Positions 1-5,503 of a stretch of 12,872 bases of DNA are shown here, piece by piece. The DNA is from Desulfobacterales bacterium (GTDB lineage: Bacteria; Desulfobacterota; Desulfobacteria; Desulfobacterales; UBA5852). The stretch lies in the NCBI GenBank assembly GCA_030066455.1, contig JASJBQ010000071.1, forward strand, positions 1 to 12,872, written 5' to 3'. The notes under the pieces were generated by a model. It was not told the DNA's origin and did no database searches. It was given only the letters and a program-made list of their open reading frames with translations. A program made the position numbers and the translations under genes. The stretch's first letter is position 1, and each line of letters begins with the position of its first letter.

Positions 1-85
1 AAAGGGCCACCCGATCCAGGAAGCGCATTCGTTGGTCCCAGCCGAGGGGTGTCAGGGTAGAGTAGGGGTGCTGATTGGCAGCCAT
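1..85 (-). CDS. N-terminal fragment of an unidentified protein
   Basis: An open frame on the minus strand starts at ATG 85-83 and runs without a stop to the window edge, giving 28 codons. It reads MAANQHPYSTLTPLGWDQRM, followed by a short plausible stretch RFLDRVAL. Its first 34 bases overlap the end of the upstream minus-strand gene in a different frame, so it may be translationally coupled to that gene. No strong Shine-Dalgarno is seen. The phrase 'LGWD' a few residues after the start faintly resembles the N-terminus of the ribosome-assembly GTPase RsgA, but too little is visible to name it. Confidence 0.5.
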   Translation of the reverse strand, partial: MAANQHPYSTLTPLGWDQRMRFLDRVAL

Positions 86-498
86 TCGGTCAGGCAAGCG
101 CGAATCTGACGCGGGCTGATCAAATCGCTCTGGCTGGAGAAGATACCGACCCGCAGGGAAAAATTGTCGCCGTCGCCCCAAGGCCAGCAGGTGGCGTAGA
201 GGATGAGGTCCCGGCGGTCCGGATCCTGGGCCATGAAAAAATCCTGCCCGGGCATCAGGCCGAAACCGGAGTGAACGAATTCGCTGATCATGGCGGCGGA
301 TCCGTCGATGGTGGCGAAATCCAATTTCTGTTCAAACTCGAGCGCGATCGGCAACAGGATCAACTCCAGATCTTCCTTGGCGAATACCACCAGGGCATGC
401 CCGAATTTTTCATCCCAGGACCATTGACAGCCATCGGGAATATTGAGGCCGATACGCTGGCATATGGTCTTGAATTTTTCCAGTTGGATGTCGGCCAT
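52..498 (-). CDS. Conserved-looking hypothetical protein, 148 aa
   Basis: This gene encodes an acidic, soluble protein of 148 residues with no signal peptide or membrane helix, and I do not recognise the family. Visible features are a Trp-rich early segment (CQWSWDEKFGH, about residues 24-34), a hydrophobic strand LELILLPIALEF (about 44-55), and YATCWPWGDGDNFSLRVGIF near the C-terminus, which together suggest a mixed alpha/beta fold. I chose ATG at 498 over the longer frame that opens with TTG at 546. The ATG is preceded by GGGGAG at a 4-base spacing, and the upstream TTG lies inside the predicted -10 box, so it would not be in the mRNA. The stop overlaps the start region of the next minus-strand gene, suggesting a two-gene operon. 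Confidence 0.7.
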   Translation of the reverse strand: MADIQLEKFKTICQRIGLNIPDGCQWSWDEKFGHALVVFAKEDLELILLPIALEFEQKLDFATIDGSAAMISEFVHSGFGLMPGQDFFMAQDPDRRDLILYATCWPWGDGDNFSLRVGIFSSQSDLISPRQIRACLTEWLPISTPTLP

Positions 499-542
499 GA
501 CGCTCCCCGACGGGTCCTCTAAAATCGATCTAAGTTTTTGTA

Positions 543-571
543 ACAATAGGCGATTCTATGCTGTCTGTCAA
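543..571 (-). promoter_or_regulatory. Sigma-70 promoter for the 148-aa hypothetical gene
   Basis: On the minus strand a perfect -35 box TTGACA (566-571) is followed after exactly 17 bases by TATTGT (543-548), a 4/6 match to the -10 consensus. Transcription should begin near 536, leaving a leader of about 38 bases before the ATG at 498. This is read directly from the sequence; activity is inferred. Confidence 0.65.
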
Positions 572-857
572 ACAGCGTCATCTCGGTTGACGCATCCGGA
601 CCCAAGCCGTCTGCTTTGCCGGACAGGGAGAACGGGACCCACGCCCCACGGGCCGCTGGGTGCGCCCCGAGCCCTCCCGGACAGGGGCGGTGGCCGGAAA
701 AAGGCGTTTTTTCTTTGATTGTCTGTGATATGAGCGGTTGCGTCGCACGGTACCGTCGAACGGGCCGAACGGCGGGACATCGCCAAGATTGCGGTCAACG
801 CCGCCTTGGCCGGTCCATTGACCTGAATCTTTCTTCCGGACACCCGCGCCGCTAGAC
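572..857. other. Intergenic region between divergent genes, no gene seen
   Basis: This divergent spacer lies between the minus-strand promoter and the NERD gene. Open frames on both strands are Arg/Pro/Gly-rich shadows typical of GC-rich non-coding DNA. A 10-base direct repeat CCGGACAGGG occurs at 619-628 and 677-686, and a short T-rich stretch lies at 707-717. I could not assign a convincing promoter to the NERD gene here. Confidence 0.5.
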
Positions 858-1796
858 ATGAATACGATCGTTAAACAGTTCGAAGAGCTGCTACCGCTGG
901 TGTTGTTGTTCGGCGTCCTGGTCCTGCTGCTGGCCATTTTCCAGCGTAAGCTCGGGGGCCTGGCGTCCGGCCGCGGCGGTGACCGGGTGCAGGGGCTGTC
1001 ACTTCGCAGCCCGGGCGCGTCCGTTCTCGATCAAATCGAGCGGGCCGTTTCTGAATTCAACATCTTCGGGGTGGCGGTGGCGGTCGTGCCCCTGACGCTC
1101 CTTTTAGCCTATCTCACCTATTTGCTATCCAGCGGCAGGGCTGCCGGCCAGCTGGAGATCATCTATCTCGTCTGCCTCCTGGTGGGATTCCTGCTCTACG
1201 GCACGAATAAGCTGCGGCGCCTGGACGTCAAAAAAAAAAGACTCCAAAGGGTCTATGCCGGTATTCAGATGGTTGCCCAAGAGGTCAACCGCCTGATGGC
1301 CTCAGGCTATCATGTCTATCACGATTTTCCCTCGGGCCGCTTTCACATCGATCATATCGTCGTGGGCCCCACGGGAGTATTCGCTATCCGCTCGCGGATA
1401 CCTTCCTGTCTGGATCGCAGCGCCCAAGACCAACCCTATCCGGTTTCAACGGTGGGTGAGACGCTGACCGCATCGAAGGTTGCCGACAAGACCACGATTC
1501 GAACGACGGTCTTTCATGCCGCCTGGCTGGCCAACTGGCTGCTGACCGCCGCGGGCGATGCCGTGCGGGTGCAACCGCTCCTAACCCTTCCCGGTTACCG
1601 GTTCGAGGTCGTCGATACCGCCGACATTATCGCCGTCGACCCCATGCGTATCGCCGGCGCGATTCGAACGACCCGCGCCAATCCCCTGGGTATCGAGGCG
1701 GTCCAGCGGCTGTGCAGCGAAATCGAACGCAAATATCGACGCGCGAGGCGGCGTGTCGGCCCGGGGCCGGACAGCGGCCCTCCCAAGGCCCGTTAG
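858..1796 (+). CDS. Membrane-anchored NERD-domain protein with altered catalytic motif
   Basis: This 312-aa protein has three predicted membrane segments (about residues 11-29, 69-90 and 99-115), a basic linker (KLRRLDVKKKRLQRV) and a cytoplasmic NERD (nuclease-related) domain from about 130 to 265. The NERD core is clear: GYHVYHDF, then FHIDHIVVGPTGVFAI (161-177), and later VQPLLTLPGY (238-247), as in the family. In typical NERD domains the strand after GVF carries Glu-x-Lys (as in VIETK), which forms the nuclease-like active site together with an upstream Asp. Here those positions read R178-S-R180, while D165 remains. Nuclease activity is therefore doubtful. The C-terminal tail is very basic (RKYRRARRRV). 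No strong ribosome site is seen before the ATG at 858. Apparently a single-gene unit. Confidence 0.75.
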   Translation: MNTIVKQFEELLPLVLLFGVLVLLLAIFQRKLGGLASGRGGDRVQGLSLRSPGASVLDQIERAVSEFNIFGVAVAVVPLTLLLAYLTYLLSSGRAAGQLEIIYLVCLLVGFLLYGTNKLRRLDVKKKRLQRVYAGIQMVAQEVNRLMASGYHVYHDFPSGRFHIDHIVVGPTGVFAIRSRIPSCLDRSAQDQPYPVSTVGETLTASKVADKTTIRTTVFHAAWLANWLLTAAGDAVRVQPLLTLPGYRFEVVDTADIIAVDPMRIAGAIRTTRANPLGIEAVQRLCSEIERKYRRARRRVGPGPDSGPPKAR

Positions 1797-1927
1797 GCCA
1801 TCACGGCGACGGCTGCACCTTGCAGGCAAGGGCGCTTTTCATATCATGATCTTGCGGCCCTGGCGCGAGACCGTGCGGGCGAAAATCGGTCGGTGTCACC
1901 GCCCCGCCGCCCAGTGGCGCTTCGGCG

Positions 1928-2197
1928 TTAGCGGCTGCCCGCGTGGGAACGCAGAACTTGCCGCATTCGCTCCCGGGCTTTTGCGGGCAGCGTGACGGAG
2001 GGGTCGAGGGTTTCGAGGTGACGATCCAGATGACGGCTGATGGCGCGCATTCTTAGAAGCTGTTGTTCAAATCGGCGGCAGTATTTGCACATGCGCAGAT
2101 GCACACGGAGCAGCAGGCGCCGGAAGAGCGGCAGCCTGTGGTCCATCGCCGCCGATACCATCCGGGCGGTCTCCCTACAGTTGGGCATCATCAACAT
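1928..2197 (-). CDS. Zinc-finger (zf-HC2-like) anti-sigma factor candidate, 89 aa
   Basis: The N-terminal half carries the zf-HC2 arrangement: Cys7, then His33-x3-Cys37-x2-Cys40 (HLRMCKYC), which in ZAS-type anti-sigma factors binds zinc and holds the cognate ECF sigma factor. The rest is a basic, helical tail without any transmembrane segment, so this would be a soluble regulator. It starts 5 bases after the stop of the sigma gene on the same strand, the usual sigma/anti-sigma gene order. A GGAG lies 10 bases before the first ATG (2197). Two further in-frame ATGs follow within nine bases, so the exact start is uncertain. Pairing with the sigma factor is inferred from position and motif. Confidence 0.75.
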   Translation of the reverse strand: MLMMPNCRETARMVSAAMDHRLPLFRRLLLRVHLRMCKYCRRFEQQLLRMRAISRHLDRHLETLDPSVTLPAKARERMRQVLRSHAGSR

Positions 2198-2202
2198 GGG
2201 GT

Positions 2203-2805
2203 CTAGACTCCGTCATCAACACCGCGACCAAACCAGTTGAGCTCGAGGCAACGGCGCAAAGCGCTCCTGGCACGATACAGCATCGTCCAGCAATTGGTCG
2301 CACTGATTTCCATTTGCTGACAGATTTCTTCGGTTGGCATGCCTTCCATTTCACGCAGCATGAAAATGCGTGCCATCCTGCGGGGCAAGTCCGTCAGACA
2401 GTCAAAGAGAACATCCAGAAATTCTTTTTGTTCATAGTGTTTCACGGGGTTGTGCTTCCATTTGGATGGGTGGATTTTCCAATGGCCGCTGGCATTGAAA
2501 AAAGCTTCGAGACGGTGGTCGAGCGCCGCTTCATTATCGATGATGGGCTCCCTTCGGCGTTTGCGCAGGCAGTCGATGATTTTATGCTTCAAAATGGCGG
2601 TGAGCCAGGTTTTGACCGTGGCACGCATCTGAAAATTGCGGCGCGCCTTGAGGGCGGCCAGAAAGGTTTCCTGGACAAGATCTTCGGCCACAGCCGGATC
2701 GTTGATGCGCGCAAGGGCAAAGCGATAAAGGTAATCCCCATAGCGGTCGACCCACACGGAGGGATTGTCCAGCGTTCGCGGGTCCGGAGAGGGGTTGGCC
2801 GGCAT
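2203..2805 (-). CDS. ECF-type RNA polymerase sigma factor
   Basis: This 200-aa sigma-70 family protein has only regions 2 and 4, the ECF layout. Region 2 spans about residues 22-86, with DRYGDYLYRFALARI, AEDLVQETFLAAL and KTWLTAILKHKIIDCLRKRRRE. Region 4 spans about 125-190, with LPRRMARIFMLREMEGMPTEEI and the recognition helix around ATNCWTMLYRARSALRRCL. The linker contains a Trp/His-rich stretch (GHWKIHPSKWKHNP, about 107-120), which resembles the group annotated as Sig70_famx1; that assignment is from memory. I place the start at ATG 2805. The longer frame uses TTG at 2826 with no ribosome site, whereas GGAG lies 11 bases before the ATG. The sigma factor probably directs its own operon and is restrained by the adjacent zinc-finger protein. 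Target genes are not visible here. Confidence 0.85.
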   Translation of the reverse strand: MPANPSPDPRTLDNPSVWVDRYGDYLYRFALARINDPAVAEDLVQETFLAALKARRNFQMRATVKTWLTAILKHKIIDCLRKRRREPIIDNEAALDHRLEAFFNASGHWKIHPSKWKHNPVKHYEQKEFLDVLFDCLTDLPRRMARIFMLREMEGMPTEEICQQMEISATNCWTMLYRARSALRRCLELNWFGRGVDDGV

Positions 2806-2847
2806 GGCGCGGTGGTCTCCATTCAAGTTGAAGAGGAAGCACTTGGT

Positions 2848-2876
2848 ATCCTATGCGCAGCCCGGGTGAATTGCAA
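2848..2876 (-). promoter_or_regulatory. Candidate promoter of the sigma/anti-sigma operon
   Basis: On the minus strand TTGCAA (2871-2876) and TAGGAT (2848-2853) are separated by 17 bases, giving a moderate sigma-70-like match about 40 bases upstream of the sigma gene start. An autoregulated ECF promoter could also lie here, but its consensus cannot be read from a single sequence. Confidence 0.4.
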
Positions 2877-2941
2877 GGCTTGGCGATCAGTCTCAATCCG
2901 GGGCGCGACCCTTCCGGTTGACCGCGCGGGGCGCCCGCCGA

Positions 2942-4042
2942 TCAGGTCAGATGGTAGGTATGACCGTGGGGGAGGTCGATGAGGCGGTCGCTCAGGTTGG
3001 CGGCCTCGAGCGCCCGTCGAATGTCGATGGGGGGGAAATGGACCGGTTCGTCCCCCAGACGGTATGTGCCCCAGTGAACGATCATCATCTGGCGGGCCCG
3101 GAGTTGCTTAAACGCCTGGACGGTTTCATCCGGATTCATGTGATTGTCGGCCATGAACCAGCGCGGCTCGTAGGCCCCCAGGTTGAAGATCGCCAGGTCA
3201 ATGTCAAACGCGGCGCCGAGCTGCTCGAACCCTTCAAAATACCCGGTGTCGCCGGAGATGTAGATGGTGGCGCCATGGCGGGTTCGGATGAGGTAGGATC
3301 CCCAGAGCCCCGTGTTCGGACCGATCAGGGGGTTGCGCATGGTCCAGTGGTTGCAGGGCAGGAAGACGAATTCTCGGCCGTCGTGAAAATGCCGTTCGAA
3401 CCAATCCATTTCACGCCGCCGGCCGATTTTGATCGACCTGAATTCACGCGTGTAGCCCAAAGGCGTCAAAACAAGCGCATGCCGTGCGGCCAGGCTGAGC
3501 GAGGGCTGATCGAGATGGTCATAATGCCCATGGGTAATCAGTACATAGTCGGCGGTCGGCATCATGCGCGGATCAAAGGCCAGGGGCGTGAAATCCTCGA
3601 TGAACCAGAAAATACCGCCGAAAATGGGATCGATCAGAATGTAGGCATCGACGTCTTTGATCAAGACGGCGGCATGCTTGAGATAGGAGACTGAAAGTCC
3701 CCGATCCGCGATGATGGGCGCCCAGTCAATGGTTACGGGGCGGATGGTTTCTTCCGCGTAGAAGGCGCGAAAGTGGTTTGGGGAGAATAACTTCCATCTC
3801 AGCACGCGATTCAACCGGCCTCGGGGAGCGTCATTGAAGGGGTTCAGGAAGCGTTCATCGCCGTGATGGCGTCTCGACGATGCCAGTGCCCTGAGATCCT
3901 CAATTTTTTGGCGGGGCGGGGGCATCTGCGTCTCCATTCCGGGAGCGGGCAGGGGGTCTCGAACGCAGGCCGCTAAAGATCCAATGCCTGCCAGGTTGAC
4001 GAAACCCAATAGCAGGCGATGAAGAAAATGGCGTCGTGTCAT
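2942..4042 (-). CDS. Tat-exported lipoprotein, metallo-beta-lactamase-fold hydrolase (RomA/UlaG/NAPE-PLD-like)
   Basis: From ATG 4042 the protein has 366 residues. It opens with a Tat signal (T2-R-R-H-F-L7), a hydrophobic stretch, and the lipobox L23-A-A-C26, so it is predicted to be exported folded and lipid-anchored. The hydrolase domain follows, with the metal-binding motif THGHYDHLD (H171, H173, D175, H176), H232, GDTGY (D265), DNHMNP (H301) and H323-W. These match the COG2220 branch that contains RomA-like proteins and NAPE-hydrolysing phospholipase D; the substrate is unknown. An N-acyl phospholipid or another lipid-linked phosphodiester is a guess from that branch. The longer frame starting with TTG at 4084 would put 14 extra residues before the Tat motif and is less likely. 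The ribosome site is weak. It is transcribed divergently from the riboswitch unit. Confidence 0.85.
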   Translation of the reverse strand: MTRRHFLHRLLLGFVNLAGIGSLAACVRDPLPAPGMETQMPPPRQKIEDLRALASSRRHHGDERFLNPFNDAPRGRLNRVLRWKLFSPNHFRAFYAEETIRPVTIDWAPIIADRGLSVSYLKHAAVLIKDVDAYILIDPIFGGIFWFIEDFTPLAFDPRMMPTADYVLITHGHYDHLDQPSLSLAARHALVLTPLGYTREFRSIKIGRRREMDWFERHFHDGREFVFLPCNHWTMRNPLIGPNTGLWGSYLIRTRHGATIYISGDTGYFEGFEQLGAAFDIDLAIFNLGAYEPRWFMADNHMNPDETVQAFKQLRARQMMIVHWGTYRLGDEPVHFPPIDIRRALEAANLSDRLIDLPHGHTYHLT

Positions 4043-4120
4043 TGGGCGGTGTCGATTCCCAATTCGTTGGTTTCCGCCGATCAACCCCGAACACGGCTTT
4101 CAAAACGTCGCTGAGCGCCA

Positions 4121-4223
4121 ATGTCATCTTCCGCCCGACGGGTTAGCCGTTGCCCGTCCACGGCCGTTAGAATGACATTTTGCGTTATCGCGGTTGACAA
4201 AATGTGTCAGTTTAGAACGACAC
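4121..4223. repeat. Cluster of TGACA/TGTCA inverted repeats in a divergent promoter region
   Basis: Nested inverted repeats occupy this stretch. ATGACATT at 4172-4179 mirrors AATGTCAT at 4121-4128. TGACATTTTG at 4173-4182 mirrors CAAAATGTGTCA at 4198-4209. GTGTC at 4204-4208 mirrors GACAC at 4219-4223. The cluster sits about 85-185 bases upstream of the predicted start from the sigma-54 promoter at 4281, a usual place for activator (enhancer-binding protein) sites. It also lies in front of the divergent MBL lipoprotein gene. A TTGACA at 4194-4199 has no good partner -10. The operator role is inferred. Confidence 0.4.
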
Positions 4224-4280
4224 GTAAACGGGAGAAATTCTAACCATTTGATTTACCATGTCAATCTTGGCTTTTTTTTC

Positions 4281-4296
4281 TGGTACAAGACTTGCT
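4281..4296 (+). promoter_or_regulatory. Sigma-54 (RpoN) promoter upstream of the riboswitch
   Basis: The element TGGTACAAGACTTGCT matches the sigma-54 consensus TGGCACG-N4-TTGCW, with GG and GC at the required spacing and only positions 4 and 7 differing. Transcription would start near 4307, just ahead of the c-di-GMP aptamer. It would need an enhancer-binding activator; the inverted repeats upstream are candidates for its site. Confidence 0.75.
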
Positions 4297-4337
4297 TTCA
4301 AATGCGATCAAACGAACCAGCGGCCAGGCGGCCCAAG

Positions 4338-4417
4338 GGCAGCGCCGGCCTTAAAGCCAAACCTGTTGCGAGGCAGGGACGGAAAGCCACGGGTCTCAAC
4401 GAGACAGCCGGGTTGCC
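4338..4417 (+). promoter_or_regulatory. Class I cyclic-di-GMP riboswitch (GEMM-I) aptamer
   Basis: The aptamer hallmarks are all present: GCCAAACC (4356-4363); a stem CCUGUU/GGCAGG closed by a GNRA tetraloop GCGA (4368-4371); then GGGACGGAAAGCC (4376-4388); a second stem GUCUC/GAGAC (4393-4397 with 4401-4405); and the conserved AGCCGGGUUGCC (4406-4417). Aligned by eye to the Vibrio Vc2 aptamer, the ligand-contacting position 20 is G (4356) and the intercalating A47 is A4383. The neighbouring 21-46 pair is C-G instead of G-C, a compensated change. G at position 20 predicts c-di-GMP specificity, as opposed to the A20 cGAMP variants. The outer P1 helix is only approximately placed. The ligand is inferred from family knowledge. 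Confidence 0.88.
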
Positions 4418-4447
4418 AATTCGATCGGCGATCCGGCTTTTTTTATT
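4406..4447 (+). terminator. Intrinsic terminator, riboswitch expression platform
   Basis: A 12-pair hairpin forms between 4406-4417 (AGCCGGGUUGCC) and 4427-4438, with two wobble pairs and a short loop, followed directly by seven Ts (4438-4444). Its whole 5' arm is the conserved 3' segment of the c-di-GMP aptamer. Aptamer folding and terminator formation are therefore mutually exclusive, which predicts an ON switch when c-di-GMP is bound. Confidence 0.85.
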
Positions 4448-4496
4448 GGCTTTTGCCGCACCGCGTGAATCTATCAATCAGCCAGCGGGAGTTTGA

Positions 4497-4754
4497 ATGC
4501 GAGCCCGACCAAAACCATCCCAGGGGGTCATATTTGCCTGTCCGGACCGTGGGCAGATCGGTTGTTTCCCCATCGACAACAATATGCGCAAAGTGTTGCG
4601 TCAAATCGACGGGCACCGCAGTCTCGCCAGTGTCGCTTTTGCGGCCGGGCTGACCATGACCGAAATGCAGGAGACGATTCGTGCGCTTGTTCAGATGGAA
4701 CTCATTGTGCCGGTAGAATCGGAATTTGGAAAGTATCATGGCGAGACGCACTGA
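4497..4754 (+). CDS. Small winged-helix-like protein under c-di-GMP riboswitch control
   Basis: This 85-aa protein starts at ATG 4497, five bases after GGGAG. It is the first gene after the riboswitch terminator, so its expression should depend on sigma-54 and on c-di-GMP. I do not recognise the family with certainty. Residues 30-74 (RKVLRQIDGHRS, then LTMTEMQETIRALVQMELIVPV) resemble the short winged-helix or PqqD-like modules with the pattern 'L..IDG..S...VA...gls..e....i..L...eLI'. Two cysteines (Cys15, Cys23) lie in FACPDRGQIGCF before it. No signal peptide or membrane helix is seen. It could be a DNA-binding or protein-binding adaptor that passes on the c-di-GMP signal; that role is inference. 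The next gene has its own promoter. Confidence 0.75.
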   Translation: MRARPKPSQGVIFACPDRGQIGCFPIDNNMRKVLRQIDGHRSLASVAFAAGLTMTEMQETIRALVQMELIVPVESEFGKYHGETH

Positions 4755-4767
4755 AGCGTCTATTATG

Positions 4768-4786
4768 TTTACATAAAAAGTGTAAA
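4768..4786. repeat. AT-rich inverted repeat, possible activator site
   Basis: TTTACA (4768-4773) and TGTAAA (4781-4786) form a perfect inverted repeat with a 7-base spacer inside an AT-rich patch (4757-4800). Its centre is about 140 bases upstream of the start predicted from the sigma-54 promoter at 4892, a typical distance for an enhancer-binding protein site. The function is inferred. Confidence 0.35.
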
Positions 4787-4823
4787 GAAAATATTTACTG
4801 AAAGGTGCCGGCGCGGTCGAGGT

Positions 4824-4870
4824 TGCCCCGCAAGGCGGCCGATGGCAAGGCTGGCGGGGCATTGAGCCCC
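4824..4870 (+). repeat. Two mutually exclusive GC-rich hairpins
   Basis: TGCCCCGC (4824-4831) can pair with GCGGGGCA (4854-4861). GGGGC (4856-4860) can instead pair with GCCCC (4866-4870), so the two stems compete for the same bases. There is no T-run after either stem, so neither is a standard intrinsic terminator. They may end or stabilise the transcript of the 85-aa gene; no function is proven. Confidence 0.35.
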
Positions 4871-4891
4871 GAGGCTAAACGAGAGGCAAAA

Positions 4892-4907
4892 TGGCACGCC
4901 ATTTGCT
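4892..4907 (+). promoter_or_regulatory. Consensus-perfect sigma-54 (RpoN) promoter
   Basis: TGGCACGCCATTTGCT matches TGGCACG-N4-TTGCW at every defined position. Transcription would start near 4918, leaving a leader of about 138 bases before the coiled-coil gene at 5056. It is the second sigma-54 promoter within about 610 bases. Confidence 0.85.
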
Positions 4908-4929
4908 GCTGCATGATAGTAATCCAGAT

Positions 4930-4972
4930 GCCCGTCATTTTCTTTGTAAGGTTTATACGCCCGTCGTTTTCT
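4930..4972 (+). repeat. Direct repeat in the 5' leader of the coiled-coil gene
   Basis: GCCCGTCATTTTCT (4930-4943) recurs as GCCCGTCGTTTTCT (4959-4972), 13 of 14 bases identical with a period of 29. Both copies lie downstream of the sigma-54 start site, inside the untranslated leader, so they could act in RNA or bind a repressor. CCGTCG at 4960-4965 can also pair with a downstream CGACGG near 4990. No known riboswitch class is recognised here. Confidence 0.4.
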
Positions 4973-5055
4973 GCTTTCGTCTTCACGTCCGACGGTAATT
5001 GCCGCCGGTGGGAAGCATCGATGACGAGAAAGTGCTGAAAATGGAAGGTGCCATC

Positions 5056-5334
5056 ATGAACAGCAAGCTGGAAGACCTCGCCAATCTGGCCTACGAGCGC
5101 GAATTGAACCGCGAACTGTCGCGGTTGCAACAGCACCTCGAACAATATCGCCACCGTGAAAATAAATTCTTCCAGATGGCGGACATGAAGCTTAAATTCA
5201 TGCAGGAAACCTCTGATGAAATCGATGAACTCTACGATCATCTGGCGCCCCGGCAGGCTGTCTCCCGGGCCGTTGCGCTTGGCTTGCTGCGCCGAGAGGA
5301 AATTCCGGGCGATATACGCGATGCCATTGAATAG
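5056..5334 (+). CDS. Small coiled-coil protein from a sigma-54 promoter, unknown function
   Basis: This 92-aa highly charged protein starts at ATG 5056, seven bases after GGAAGG. The frame could extend to an ATG at 4999, but that one has no ribosome site. Residues 1-62 are almost uninterrupted helix former with heptad-like Leu/Ala spacing (LEDLANLAYERELNREL, then LQQHLEQY and MKLKFMQETSDEIDELYDHL), suggesting a coiled coil. The C-terminal third (APRQAVSRAVALGLLRREEI) looks like a second short helical unit. There is no signal peptide, cysteine pair or catalytic motif. It is the only gene behind the perfect sigma-54 promoter, next to the c-di-GMP-controlled gene, so the two may share a process such as motility, surface attachment or nitrogen response. 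I do not recognise the family. Confidence 0.7.
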   Translation: MNSKLEDLANLAYERELNRELSRLQQHLEQYRHRENKFFQMADMKLKFMQETSDEIDELYDHLAPRQAVSRAVALGLLRREEIPGDIRDAIE

Positions 5335-5503
5335 ACGGTTTGATCGTTGCGCCGCCTTGATGACGAAGCCCCGTTCATCTTGCTTTTCCCATACACAATC
5401 ATCGCCCTGAGTGCGGGGCGGATCTCGCGGACACGTCCGAAGGGCACGGTCGGGACCCTGATGGGCCGTCAAACCCGAGCCCTCCGGCACCTATGCGGGG
5501 GGA

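Noticed and set aside
2926..2938. GC hairpin just after the MBL lipoprotein gene as a terminator
   Set aside because: The stem is only five pairs and has no T-run on the relevant strand.
2918..3694. 258-codon plus-strand ORF opposite the MBL lipoprotein gene
   Set aside because: It is the antisense shadow of a well-supported gene with complete metal-binding motifs; its translation is Val/Gly/Asp-rich with no recognisable domain.
3900..4127. Minus-strand ORF starting MTLALSDVLKAVFGVD ahead of the MBL lipoprotein
   Set aside because: The first residues look plausible, but the ATG has no properly spaced ribosome site and the frame becomes Pro/Ser/Arg-rich where it overlaps the well-supported Tat signal peptide.
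4194..4216. TTGACA at 4194 as a sigma-70 promoter for the riboswitch unit
   Set aside because: No acceptable -10 box occurs 16-18 bases downstream; the sigma-54 element at 4281 is better placed and better matched.
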